A DNA stretch of 64,000 nucleotides from Pantoea agglomerans (GTDB taxonomy: Bacteria > Pseudomonadota > Gammaproteobacteria > Enterobacterales > Enterobacteriaceae): contig NZ_CP083808.1 in NCBI RefSeq assembly GCF_020149765.1, forward strand, positions 124,001 through 188,000, in the 5' to 3' direction. The notes under the pieces are model-generated. The model worked only from the letters and a program-made list of their open reading frames with translations, had not been told where the DNA came from and made no database searches. A program made the position numbers and the translations under genes. Shown piece after piece: positions 25,908 through 34,272 of this stretch (its first letter is position 1; every line of letters begins with the position of its first letter).

Positions 25908-25945
25908 CCGCCGCCAGGCTGCCACTGGCAGCCTGGACGACCGCA

Positions 25946-27139
25946 TTAGCTGGCGGCGTGCTGCGACGCCATCCCCGGCACCAGAATAACCTTGCGGCAG
26001 TCATCCTTACGCTTCTCAAAGATCTCATAGCCGTGCGCTGCGTCTTCCAGCGACATATGGTGAGTAACGATCTCTTCCGGCGTGAGCAGCCCCTGTTCAA
26101 TTAGCGACAGCAGGCGTGGCAGATAGGCCTGCACATGCGTCTGTCCCATCTTAAAGGTCAGCCCTTTATCAAAGGCGTCGCCGAACATAAAGCCGTGGAT
26201 AAAGCCGGCATAGACGCCCGGCACGCTTACCACGCCGCCGCGGCGCACGGCGGCGATACACTGACGCAGCGCTTTACCGCTGCTGCCTTCCAGCTTCAGG
26301 TTGCTGAGCACCGTCTCGGTCAGGCTGCCTTTGGCTTCAAAGCCGACCGCGTCAATAACCGCGTCTACGCCGCGATTATTTTTTGTATGCTCGATAATCC
26401 AGGCGGCTGGATCGTCGATATCGTCAAAGTTGATCGGCGTGACGCCGTAACGCTGACGGGCAAACTCTAGCCGGTAATTATTATGGTCGATCATAAAAAT
26501 CTGTTCCGCGCCCACCAGTCGCGCACAGGCGGCGCTCAGCAGCCCCACCGGCCCGGCGCCGAAAATCGCCACGCTGGAGCCTTTATCCAGAGCGGCGTTC
26601 TGCACCGCCTGCCAGGCGGTCGGTAAGATGTCAGAGAGAAACAGTACCTTATCGTCCGGCAGCGTCAGCGGCACCTTGAACGGGCCGACGTTGGCTTTCG
26701 GCACGCGCACATACTCCGCCTGCCCGCCGGGCACGCCACCGTAAAGGTTGCTAAAGCCAAACAGCGCCGCCGGCGGCGTAATATTCTTTTTATTCAGAAT
26801 GGCACCGCGACCGCTGTTGGTGGTCTCGCAGGCGGCATACTGATGCAGATGGCAATAAAAGCAGTCGCCGCAGGCAATAACAAAGGGCACCACGACGCGA
26901 TCGCCAACCGCAACGCTGGTAACGGCCGTACCCGCCTCAACCACCTCGCCCATAAATTCATGGCCGAAGATTTCGCCATGCTCGGTGCCAGGGATTTTGC
27001 CGCGATAGAGATGCAGATCAGAGCCGCAAATCGCCGTAGCCGTTACGCGCAAAATAATATCGTCTGGCTCCTGCAGGACGGGATCGGGAACGGTCTCAAC
27101 GCGAACCCGATGCGGGCCATGATAGGTCAGTGCTCTCAT
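25946..27139 (-). CDS. Zinc-dependent alcohol dehydrogenase (second FDH-like enzyme)
   Basis: The 397-residue MDR enzyme has catalytic zinc ligands in TAICGSDLH (Cys about 39) and GHEFMG (His about 60), a structural-zinc cluster CGDCFYC, and the NAD-binding [11 protein letters not shown] motif. It belongs to the same broad group as the gene at 14694 but differs in sequence throughout and lacks that protein's charged insertion. Such proteins are often labelled glutathione-dependent formaldehyde dehydrogenase, but the substrate is unproven. It is a single gene, divergent from the antirepressor. Confidence 0.87.
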   Translation of the reverse strand: MRALTYHGPHRVRVETVPDPVLQEPDDIILRVTATAICGSDLHLYRGKIPGTEHGEIFGHEFMGEVVEAGTAVTSVAVGDRVVVPFVIACGDCFYCHLHQYAACETTNSGRGAILNKKNITPPAALFGFSNLYGGVPGGQAEYVRVPKANVGPFKVPLTLPDDKVLFLSDILPTAWQAVQNAALDKGSSVAIFGAGPVGLLSAACARLVGAEQIFMIDHNNYRLEFARQRYGVTPINFDDIDDPAAWIIEHTKNNRGVDAVIDAVGFEAKGSLTETVLSNLKLEGSSGKALRQCIAAVRRGGVVSVPGVYAGFIHGFMFGDAFDKGLTFKMGQTHVQAYLPRLLSLIEQGLLTPEEIVTHHMSLEDAAHGYEIFEKRKDDCRKVILVPGMASQHAAS

Positions 27140-27349
27140 ATCAACATCCTTTCTTGATGAGTGTGCCGGTCGCCATGACGCAACACAGAAAGTCCACGCC
27201 CGCGGCGCGCTTTTCCGGCTTTCGGGGCACGCCAGGCGAGGACGTCAGGGATGGTTTAAGCCTGGCCGCAGATACGGGTAAAGCAAGCGCGGCGGCTGTT
27301 GCGCAATCAGGCGAGACGGCAAATCCGTTAGTAAATCGCTTAAATAAAA

Positions 27350-27380
27350 TACTGGATATAACACCAGTATCCTGTATACT
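27350..27380 (+). promoter_or_regulatory. LexA box overlapping the antirepressor promoter
   Basis: TACTGGATATAACACCAGTA (27350-27369) has the CTG-N10-CAG core of a LexA operator with perfect TACTG/CAGTA ends. A -10 box TATACT follows at 27375-27380, and the -35 position (27352-27357) falls inside the box, so bound LexA would block the polymerase. Confidence 0.8.
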
Positions 27381-27427
27381 TATTCAACAGCCCGAACGGC
27401 TGCGTAAGTTTGCATGAGGTGACGCTG

Positions 27428-28135
27428 ATGATGTTCTCTACTGAAAATCTTTCTGCTCTCAACGCTTCTGTCCTGATGAGCAGCCGTGAAATCGCCCGAC
27501 TGACCGGTATTACTCACGGCGAAGTAAAACGCTTGATCAAAAGCCTGGAAACCGCGCAGCGGCTTTCGCAGCCGCTGACGATCAACCTTTACGAGCACGA
27601 AGGAGAGATGCGTCAGGAGTTCTGCCTGAACAAGCGCGACTCGTTGTTAGCCGTGGCGCGCCTGTCGCCGGGCTTTACCGCCGATCTGCTGGATAAATGG
27701 CAGGAGCGCGAGAAAGTGGCGCATCTGCCCGACTTTACCAATCCCGCCGAAGCCGCGCGCGCCTGGGCAGAGCAGTTCGAGCAGCGCCGCGCCGCCGAAG
27801 AGCAGCTGGCGCTTTCAGCCCCAAAGGCGGAATTTTTTGATCGCTTTGTCGAGGTCACGGATTCACTCGGCTTTCGTCAGCTGTGCAAAATGCTGAAGGT
27901 AAAAGAGCCGGAGTTTCGCCAGTTCCTGCTGGAGCGCAACATCATGTACCGCGATAAAGGCACCCTGACGCCGCAGCATCACCATATGCAGGCGGGTTAC
28001 TTTACGCTGCGCTCGGGCGTGGGCGAAAACCAGCATGCGTTTTCGCAGGCGCGCTTTACCGCAAAAGGGGTGAAGTGGGTCGCCAGCCTGTGGGCGGGGC
28101 ATATCGCGACGCAGACTAAAGGCGTTGCCGCCTGA
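27428..28135 (+). CDS. Phage-type antirepressor / Rha-KilAC family regulator, orphan
   Basis: The protein has about 235 residues. The N-terminal half contains a DNA-binding segment (SSREIARLTGITHGEVKRLI) and a Rha/BRO-like region ending NKRDSLLAVARLSPGFTADL. The C-terminal half matches the phage antirepressor KilAC domain (LCKMLKVKEPEFRQFLLE, then the G-rich FTAKGVKWV). In lambdoid phages such proteins inactivate the repressor or act in late control. The start is 27428 or the adjacent ATG at 27431, with GAGGTG upstream. No other phage gene is near, so this is a stand-alone domesticated or remnant gene. The LexA box in front predicts induction by DNA damage. Confidence 0.83.
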   Translation: MMFSTENLSALNASVLMSSREIARLTGITHGEVKRLIKSLETAQRLSQPLTINLYEHEGEMRQEFCLNKRDSLLAVARLSPGFTADLLDKWQEREKVAHLPDFTNPAEAARAWAEQFEQRRAAEEQLALSAPKAEFFDRFVEVTDSLGFRQLCKMLKVKEPEFRQFLLERNIMYRDKGTLTPQHHHMQAGYFTLRSGVGENQHAFSQARFTAKGVKWVASLWAGHIATQTKGVAA

Positions 28136-28153
28136 TACTGATCGCTGTGCGTT

Positions 28154-28181
28154 AAAAAACCGGTCGCTGACCGGTTTTTTT
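28154..28181 (+). terminator. Strong Rho-independent terminator of the antirepressor gene
   Basis: AAAAAACCGGTC and GACCGGTTTTTT pair over 12 bp with a 3-nt GCT loop and a T tail, 18 bp after the stop. Confidence 0.92.
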
Positions 28182-28393
28182 ATGTCTGCCATTCAGCCCT
28201 TTCAAACTCAATTTACAGCTGCCTTAAAGCGGCGCCTTCCAGCGTTGTCGCTTCGCCGCGGCGCGCGAAGCGAAAAGCAGAAGCTGACGTGCAGGGCGTC
28301 GTTATCCCCTTCGCCGCACGCAGAGGAAGCGCCCGTTGAGGGCAGCGGCGGTGCATTGTGGCTTGCTGGCGGTAAAAGTGTGAGCTAGATCTT

Positions 28394-28406
28394 AAACCCT
28401 GGGTTT
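28394..28406. promoter_or_regulatory. Short palindrome upstream of the exported dehydroquinase
   Basis: AAACCC-T-GGGTTT lies 24 bp before the gene start. It may be an operator or part of the leader. No match to a known regulator is claimed. Confidence 0.3.
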
Positions 28407-28429
28407 TATTCAGGACAGGGAGAGGTTTT

Positions 28430-29275
28430 ATGCTCAAAGCACCTTTAGCGCTGCTGATGATGGCGGTTTCCGCCACGGCGGCCGAACTGCCATCTTCTGA
28501 TGTGCGGCCGTTACAGGTCGGCAATCTTACGATTCAGCAGGGCAAACCGGCCATTATCGTGTCGACCACCGGCGACGATGCGGACAGCGCCCTGAAGCTG
28601 GCGCGCCAGGCGGCCCAAACGCCGCAGGTGCAGATGGTGGAACTGCGCGTTGATAAGCTCAGCTTCGCTACCCACGTTGATAAGGTGGCGCAACTCGGGC
28701 GAGATATGCGCCGCGCGCTGCAGGACAAACCGCTGCTGCTGACGCTGCGCACGCAAAACGAAGGCGGCAGCCTGTCACCGGACGACGCCAGCTATATTGC
28801 GCTCTATCAGCAGTGGCTCGAGGCGGGCTGCGCCGATCTTATTGATATCGAAATGCGCATTGGCGCACAGGCGGTGGATCGGCTGGTGGCGCAGGCGCAC
28901 CGTCATCATATCGCGGTGATCCTCTCTTATCACGACTTCCAGTCGACGCCGGATAACGCCGCTATGCTAGAGCGTCTGGCGTGGCAGGAGGCGCACGGCG
29001 CGGACATTCTGAAGATCGCGGTGATGCCGAAAACGCCACAGGATGTCAGCCGCCTGAGCGACGTTACCTGGCAGATGCGTCAGCGCAGCGACAGGCCGTT
29101 GCTTACCATGGCGATGGGCGGCCTGGGCGCGGTGACGCGCATGTCGGGCGAGGTGTTCGGCAGCAACCTGACTTTTGGCACCCTGGACGAGGCCTCCGCG
29201 CCGGGACAGCTTGAGGTGCAGGCGCTGGATCGGGCGATGAGCGCGCTGCACAAGGCGAATGCGTCATCAGGTTGA
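28430..29275 (+). CDS. Type I 3-dehydroquinate dehydratase with signal peptide
   Basis: The 281-residue protein is a class I dehydroquinase, the Schiff-base enzyme that converts 3-dehydroquinate to 3-dehydroshikimate. Catalytic His168 lies in SYHDFQSTP and Lys195 in ILKIAVMP; the substrate-carboxylate arginine is in VTRMSGEVFGS, followed by SAPGQ. Unlike cytoplasmic AroD it has an N-terminal Sec signal (MLKAPLALLMMAVSATAA), so it should act in the periplasm. AGGGAGAGG precedes the ATG. Periplasmic dehydroquinases serve quinate/shikimate catabolism in some bacteria; no quinate dehydrogenase is adjacent, but an IclR regulator and an MFS carboxylate-type transporter follow. Confidence 0.88.
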   Translation: MLKAPLALLMMAVSATAAELPSSDVRPLQVGNLTIQQGKPAIIVSTTGDDADSALKLARQAAQTPQVQMVELRVDKLSFATHVDKVAQLGRDMRRALQDKPLLLTLRTQNEGGSLSPDDASYIALYQQWLEAGCADLIDIEMRIGAQAVDRLVAQAHRHHIAVILSYHDFQSTPDNAAMLERLAWQEAHGADILKIAVMPKTPQDVSRLSDVTWQMRQRSDRPLLTMAMGGLGAVTRMSGEVFGSNLTFGTLDEASAPGQLEVQALDRAMSALHKANASSG

Positions 29276-29372
29276 AACCTAACCACCGAGTCGGCTCTCA
29301 GCGTGGAGGCAGCGCCGGGCGCCGCGCAGTGCATGGCGACGCCCGAGCCTCAGCCGCCTTTTCCGGCAGCCG

Positions 29373-30083
29373 TCAGCGCGGATAAAAGCGGTCGCAAAAT
29401 CCTTTGCTGGCGCCCAGCCGCGTTGAGAGGCGATAAGCGGTCTCCTGCATGATGCGGCCAACGTCTTTATCGATGCGATCCGGCGTGAGGCGAGATACGG
29501 GGCCGGTGATCGCCAGCGCGGCGGTCAGGGCATCGCCCTCGCCAAAGACCGGCAGCGAAAAAGCGGCGATATGCGGGTCGCGCATGCCGGACGTATAGAG
29601 CGGCAGCGCAGGCGTCTGGTCAAACAGCGGCTCATGCAGACCCCAGTGGCGCAGCACCTGGCCAATAGCGGAGTTGTCCAGCGGCAGCGCGCTGCCCGCC
29701 AGTCGCGTTTCGCGCAGGCCCTCCGACGATTCGGCGCGGAACAGGCAGAGCCGTTGCCCCTCTTCGATAACGTACCAGGAGGCGCTTTCACCGGTGGAGG
29801 CCGCCAGCGCATGCAGCTCCGGCTGCACGATGCTTGCCAGATGAAAAGATTGTTCATAGAGCTTGCCGAGATAGAGCAGACGCGGCCCAAGCGAGTAGCT
29901 GCCGTTCTCACGCCGGATCACATAATGCATTCGCGCCAGCGAATTCATCAGGCGATAGACCGTGGTCTTGTGCTGACCAGAGGCCTGCGCCAGCGCGGTC
30001 AGCGTCAATGACTCCTCGCCCGGTTTAAAGCAGTCCAGCAGCGCCAGCGCTTTTTCGACGGCGACTACACCTTCATTTCCCAT
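29373..30083 (-). CDS. IclR family transcriptional regulator
   Basis: The 236-residue protein has an N-terminal winged helix (LTALAQASGQHKTTVYRLMNSL, residues about 25-46) and a C-terminal GAF-like effector domain. An AGGAGG site precedes the start. IclR members usually control aromatic or sugar acid catabolism and bind short palindromes. Its own promoter and that of the neighbouring MFS gene share a GTTGT/ACAAC motif, so autoregulation plus control of the transporter is likely. It is convergent with the dehydroquinase gene. Confidence 0.9.
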   Translation of the reverse strand: MGNEGVVAVEKALALLDCFKPGEESLTLTALAQASGQHKTTVYRLMNSLARMHYVIRRENGSYSLGPRLLYLGKLYEQSFHLASIVQPELHALAASTGESASWYVIEEGQRLCLFRAESSEGLRETRLAGSALPLDNSAIGQVLRHWGLHEPLFDQTPALPLYTSGMRDPHIAAFSLPVFGEGDALTAALAITGPVSRLTPDRIDKDVGRIMQETAYRLSTRLGASKGFCDRFYPR

Positions 30084-30199
30084 CCTGATCCTCCTGATTT
30101 TGGCGCGTCGGATTGTAACCTGGCATTTGCGATTTACATCGTGTTTACATCACAACGAAACCTTTAGCCGTCTCTGCCACGCTCTCACTGGCTATGGCT

Positions 30200-30219
30200 G
30201 TTGTATACAGTAAAACAAC
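30200..30219 (-). promoter_or_regulatory. Candidate IclR operator before the IclR gene
   Basis: GTTGT-N10-ACAAC, with CTGTTGTATACAG at its left, closely matches the site in front of the MFS gene (CTGTTGTGTGCAG). Confidence 0.6.
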
Positions 30220-30349
30220 GGCAACGGCTATAGCCTCTTATCCTGTATCCTTTTTTAAAACGCAGCATCCGTGAAAACCGAGTGTGCGGCGGCCTGCACT
30301 CTCCTGAGCAGGCGGCAGCAAAAGAGCGCTGGTATGGGGTGCGGGCAAT

Positions 30350-30379
30350 AAAAAAGGCGCTTAACGCGCCTTTTTTTTT
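30350..30379 (-). terminator. Terminator of the MFS gene
   Basis: GGCGC-TTAAC-GCGCC is flanked by A6 and T9, so it can terminate in both directions. It separates the MFS gene from the IclR gene downstream. Confidence 0.88.
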
Positions 30380-30392
30380 CTGTACCGACCGC

Positions 30393-31721
30393 TTATCGCG
30401 GCTGCGCTTCTGCCTCTACCCGCAGTTGAGATTTGCGTCCCATCACCAGGACAGCGATGCCGCCCGCCGCGCAGAGCAATGCCAGCGGCATCATCGCCAG
30501 GGTATGGCTGCCGGTGGACTGATTAATCATGCCATAGACGTTCACCATCAGCCCGCCGCCGATTAGATTGGCGACGGCGCCGATAGCTGCCAGTCCGGCC
30601 GCCGCGGTCGAAGAGGATAACCAGCCTGACGCCAGCGCCCAGAACGGCCCTTTCATCGAATAGGCACCGATCAGAACCAGCGAGAGGATCACCACGCTGC
30701 CCGTGAGCGACTGGCTGATAAAGGCGGAAAGCAGGCCGCCCGCAATCAGGAACAGGGTCAGGGCGGTATGCCAGCGACGTTCGCCGGTGCGGTCAGAACT
30801 ACGGCCCCAGACAATCATCAGCACCGATGCCAGGCCGTAAGGAATCGCGTTCACCAGGCCCGTGGTAAAGTTATCCAGCCCAAACGACTTCAACAGCTGC
30901 GGCGACCAGACGCTGAGCGTCGAACCGGCAGCGGAAGCGCCGGCGTAGATCAGCGCCATCACCCAGATATGCTTGTGACGCAGCAGCTGCCACAGAGAGA
31001 TATGGCCAATGGCTTTACGCTGCGCATTCTCCGCTGCCAGGGTCGATGAAAGCCAGTTGCGCTGCTCACTGGTAAGCCAGTTGGCGTTATCCGGGCGGTT
31101 GCTCAGTATAAAGAACGCCGCCACGCCCAGCAGCACGGCGGGGACGCCTTCGAGAATAAACAGCCAGTGCCAGCCGCGCATACCTAACCAGCCGTCCAGT
31201 GACAGGATCGCGCCGGAAATCGGCGATCCGATAAAGTTAGCGGCCGGGATCGCTACCATAAAGGTGGCGATAACGCGGGCGCGATACTTCGCCGGGATCC
31301 AGTAGGTCAGATAGAGCAGCACGCCGGGAAAGAAGCCGGCTTCTGCAGCGCCCAGCAGAAAGCGCAGCAGATAGAGCATTTCGCTGCTTTCGACAAAGGC
31401 GGTGCAGACCGATACGATGCCCCAGGTAATCATGATGCGGGAGATCCAGATCTTTGCGCCGACCTTTTGCATCGCCAGGTTGCTCGGCACTTCAAACAGG
31501 AAATAACCGACAAAAAACAGGCTGCTCGCCAGACCAAAAACCGCTTTCGACAGCCCCAGATCCTCATTCATTTGCAGCGATGCCATGCCGATATTGCCCC
31601 GGTCGATGATCGCAATCAGATAACAGACGATCAAAAAGGGCAGAATACGCCAGACGACGCGCCTGACGGTCTCCCTTTCCAGCTCTGAGGGCGCAGTTGA
31701 AGCGTGCATCTTTTCAGACAT
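30393..31721 (-). CDS. MFS transporter, anion:cation symporter family
   Basis: The 442-residue protein has 12 predicted TM helices and the ACS-family opening (LPFLIVCYLIAIIDRGNIG) with FEVPSNLAMQKVGAKIWISR after TM2. This family moves organic anions such as tartrate, phthalate, galactonate or hydroxyphenylacetate with protons. I placed the start at 31721 because AAGAGG lies 8 nt upstream; an upstream in-frame start at 31754 has no such site. Control by the neighbouring IclR protein is likely from two operator-like palindromes just upstream. The substrate may be quinate or shikimate given the nearby exported dehydroquinase, but that is inference. Confidence 0.9.
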   Translation of the reverse strand: MSEKMHASTAPSELERETVRRVVWRILPFLIVCYLIAIIDRGNIGMASLQMNEDLGLSKAVFGLASSLFFVGYFLFEVPSNLAMQKVGAKIWISRIMITWGIVSVCTAFVESSEMLYLLRFLLGAAEAGFFPGVLLYLTYWIPAKYRARVIATFMVAIPAANFIGSPISGAILSLDGWLGMRGWHWLFILEGVPAVLLGVAAFFILSNRPDNANWLTSEQRNWLSSTLAAENAQRKAIGHISLWQLLRHKHIWVMALIYAGASAAGSTLSVWSPQLLKSFGLDNFTTGLVNAIPYGLASVLMIVWGRSSDRTGERRWHTALTLFLIAGGLLSAFISQSLTGSVVILSLVLIGAYSMKGPFWALASGWLSSSTAAAGLAAIGAVANLIGGGLMVNVYGMINQSTGSHTLAMMPLALLCAAGGIAVLVMGRKSQLRVEAEAQPR

Positions 31722-31778
31722 GATGTACCTCTTAACAGAAGACGTCCCCGGCAAAGCGCGCCTTGCGGGAGTAGGGTT

Positions 31779-31815
31779 GTTTTACTGTGTAAAACTGTTG
31801 TGTGCAGAGTACAAC
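31779..31815 (-). promoter_or_regulatory. Tandem candidate IclR operators before the MFS gene
   Basis: The perfect palindrome GTTTTAC-TGT-GTAAAAC (31779-31795) is followed by GTTGT-N9-ACAAC (31797-31815). The second resembles the site in front of the IclR gene. Confidence 0.62.
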
Positions 31816-32286
31816 TCATTATCTCTGTATGGCGTGATATCTGTAGAGAGATGTTGCAAGGTTGAGTGAGGTGTCACAAAAACTTAACGCGATAATGGTG
31901 GTTATGTGATGGCATTAAAACTCTCTGCGCCCGGTAAAGCTCACGTGCCGGACTGACCCGGTTTTTAATCGCCTGGCTTGAGCTGTTGCCGGCCATGTCT
32001 GAGGCAATGAGCGCCCTTTCAGTAGGCGAGAGGAGAAATCATGCGCGACTATCAGCGGTAAGTGCCTGCGAATTGCCTGGGGGAAAAGCCTGCGTCAGGG
32101 CGGAGTGGCTTATAAAGCCGACAAGGAATAGCCGCCGTCTGCCAGGGCAGAAATCAAAGCAGGGGGCAGCTACAGCTGGCTGGATCAAACAGACAGAGCG
32201 TCTGTTTGTACTGAGGCAGTTAAAAGGGCTGGCCGCTGGAGAGTCGGGGAGGCTAACCCGAGCCGTCGCGGCCGGACTTCACGGCT
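31816..32286. other. Intergenic region, no supported gene, one hairpin
   Basis: No frame of convincing protein character is seen. A six-codon ATG frame with a good ribosome site (AGAGGAGAAATC) sits near 32041. A perfect 9-bp hairpin CAAACAGAC / GTCTGTTTG lies at 32186-32208, 78 bp beyond the CGNR gene's 3' end, and may end its transcript. Confidence 0.4.
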
Positions 32287-32877
32287 TTAGCTCTGGGTCA
32301 TCTGGCGAAACCGCGCCGCCTTGGCCCGATTGCCGCAAAGCGCCATGCTGCACCAGCGGCGGCGATGCGCTTTGGTGCGGTCGTAAAACCACAGCGTACA
32401 GTCGGGATGTTCGCACTCGCGCACCAGCGAGAAATCACCGTTAACCAGCAGGTCGGCAGCCTGCTCCGCCACGGGGGCAAGCTGCTGCTCCGGCGTGGCC
32501 GCGGCGTAGAGGCGTCGATACTCAGGCTGACCGTCGGAGTTCAGTGCCAGCTCCAGATAGCTGGAGGCGCTGCGCAGGAAGCGATTAAGCTGCTCCGGCT
32601 GCCACTCCTCTTCGCGCTTTCTCCGCTGTACTGCATGCAGAATAATGGCGCGCAGCTCACGCGCTGCCGTCAGCAGACCGCCAGCGCGCGCTTCTCTCTC
32701 TGCCGCGCCTGAGCCGCATCCCGCCGCCTCAAGCCAGCGCGCCACATCCTCATCGCGCTGAAAAAAGTCATGCGGCTCGCCGTCTACCTGCGCCACGGTG
32801 TTCAAAAAATCCAGCGCCATATGGTCGCCAATCTGCAGCGGGGCCGCTGCCGCGCTTCTGCTCTCTCTCGCTTTCAT
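32287..32877 (-). CDS. CGNR zinc finger protein (ABATE domain)
   Basis: The 196-residue protein has an N-terminal ABATE-like domain opening MALDFLNTV and a C-terminal zinc finger of the form CEHPDC...RRRWCSMALCGNRAK (about residues 155-187), the family hallmark. Such proteins are thought to be DNA-binding regulators. It is divergent from the alpha/beta hydrolase gene, a common pairing for local regulators. The shared region has a TAACCGGTTA palindrome near 32914-32923 that could be its operator. Confidence 0.87.
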   Translation of the reverse strand: MKARESRSAAAAPLQIGDHMALDFLNTVAQVDGEPHDFFQRDEDVARWLEAAGCGSGAAEREARAGGLLTAARELRAIILHAVQRRKREEEWQPEQLNRFLRSASSYLELALNSDGQPEYRRLYAAATPEQQLAPVAEQAADLLVNGDFSLVRECEHPDCTLWFYDRTKAHRRRWCSMALCGNRAKAARFRQMTQS

Positions 32878-33047
32878 GGGATCCGCTCTGTCTGATAACC
32901 CTTAAAGATTACGTTAACCGGTTATCTGTCGCAACCCAGCTACGCTAAAAATAACCGCTAAAAATAACTTTTAAAGGTTTTGATTGTGTGCCAGGGTAAA
33001 AATGAAACCAGTAAAACGAACTTTTAACAGTTATTAGCGAGGCCGAT

Positions 33048-33929
33048 ATGAACAGCAACACCGACTATCCTGTGCACTATCGCTACGTCGACGCCGACGG
33101 CGTGCGCCTGTTCTACCGCGAGGCAGGCAACCCTGAGCTGCCCACGCTGCTGCTGCTGCATGGCTATCCCAGCTCGTCGCATCAGTTTCGCCAGCTGATC
33201 CCCTTGCTGAGCGACAAATTCCATCTGGTCGCGCCCGATCTGCCGGGCTTTGGCTTTACCGAGGTGCCAGCGGCGCGTCATTACGTCTACAGCTTCGACG
33301 CGCTGGGCGAAACGCTGGTCGCGTTTGTCGATGCGTTGGGGCTGGAGCGCTACGCGCTTTATGTCTTCGACTATGGCGCGCCGAGCGGGCTACGACTGGC
33401 GCTGGCTTATCCCGACAGGGTCACTGGCCTGGTTTCGCAAAACGGCAATGCCTACCTGGAGGGACTGGGCGACGCATGGGCGCCGATTCGCCGCTACTGG
33501 GCGCAGCCGACCGCGGAAAACCGTCAGATCGTGCATGACAAGGTGCTTAACCTGGCGGGCACCCGCTGGCAATATCTGCATGGCGTCAGCGATGAGACGC
33601 TGGTGGCACCGGAAGGGTATATGCTCGATACGCTCTTGATGGAGAGACCCGGCAACAAAGAGATTCAGCTGGATCTTTTTCTGGACTACGCCAGCAACCT
33701 GGCACGCTATCCGGCCTTTCAGCAGTTCTTTCGCGAAAAACAGCTGCCGACGCTGGTCATCTGGGGCAAGCACGATCCCTTCTTTATTCCGCCGGGCGCG
33801 CAGGCTTACCTGCGGGATAACCCCAACGCACAGGTCGAACTGCTGGATACGGGCCATTTCGCGCTGGAAACCCATGCGGCTACTGTGGCGCAGCGCATCA
33901 GGCAGCTGCTCGGCGGCGAAGTGGTTTAG
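33048..33929 (+). CDS. Alpha/beta hydrolase with Asp nucleophile (epoxide hydrolase/dehalogenase type)
   Basis: The 293-residue protein has the oxyanion motif LLLHGYPSSSHQ, then FDYGAPSG where the nucleophile position is Asp instead of Ser, the acid in KHDPFF and the base His in DTGHFALE. Asp nucleophiles mark epoxide hydrolases and haloalkane dehalogenases. No signal peptide is seen. The start has a GAGGCCG-like site. The divergent CGNR gene probably regulates it. The substrate is unknown. Confidence 0.88.
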   Translation: MNSNTDYPVHYRYVDADGVRLFYREAGNPELPTLLLLHGYPSSSHQFRQLIPLLSDKFHLVAPDLPGFGFTEVPAARHYVYSFDALGETLVAFVDALGLERYALYVFDYGAPSGLRLALAYPDRVTGLVSQNGNAYLEGLGDAWAPIRRYWAQPTAENRQIVHDKVLNLAGTRWQYLHGVSDETLVAPEGYMLDTLLMERPGNKEIQLDLFLDYASNLARYPAFQQFFREKQLPTLVIWGKHDPFFIPPGAQAYLRDNPNAQVELLDTGHFALETHAATVAQRIRQLLGGEVV

Positions 33930-34002
33930 ATGGCGGATTTGCCGGGATAGCGTATGGTTAAACTTTGGTCACACGGTTTTGGTGAATCATCAGGGGGGAA
34001 AT

Positions 34003-34218
34003 ATGGATTACGCTATCGCCAGCAATCTCGATGAGCTGAATGAACTGCTCAGCAGCGGGCAACATAAATCAGTGGTTATCGGCTACGAGCTTTCCGCCGA
34101 TGAGTTTTTCGGCATTGCGATGTACTGGGGCGATCGCGGCGCGAAAATCAAACGCGTCGACGGGAGTTTTCTGGTGAAGCTGGGGAAAAATGCGATTCCG
34201 CCGAACGACGAGATTTGA
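34003..34218 (+). CDS. Uncharacterised 71-residue protein
   Basis: The ATG at 34003 has GGGGGGAAAT just upstream, so I preferred it over longer in-frame reads that run back into the hydrolase gene. The product begins MDYAIASNLDELNELLS and has a compact mixed sequence with no membrane helix. It follows the hydrolase by 73 bp. The family is not recognised. Confidence 0.65.
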   Translation: MDYAIASNLDELNELLSSGQHKSVVIGYELSADEFFGIAMYWGDRGAKIKRVDGSFLVKLGKNAIPPNDEI

Positions 34219-34235
34219 CCGCCGCCAGAGGATAA

Positions 34236-34266
34236 CAGGCGGGCCGCGCGCAAGGCGGCCCGCCTG
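34236..34266. terminator. GC-rich hairpin between converging genes
   Basis: CAGGCGGGCCGC and GCGGCCCGCCTG pair perfectly over 12 bp with a 7-nt loop. There is no T run, but the position between two converging genes fits a bidirectional terminator. Confidence 0.65.
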
Positions 34267-34272
34267 AAAGCG

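Noticed and set aside
27371..27390. Possible second LexA box (CTGTATACTTATTCAACAG)
   Set aside because: The CTG and CAG are 13 bp apart rather than 10, so it does not fit the LexA spacing.
32041..32061. Six-codon ATG frame with a good ribosome site
   Set aside because: Too short to support as a gene and not placed before a coding sequence on that strand.
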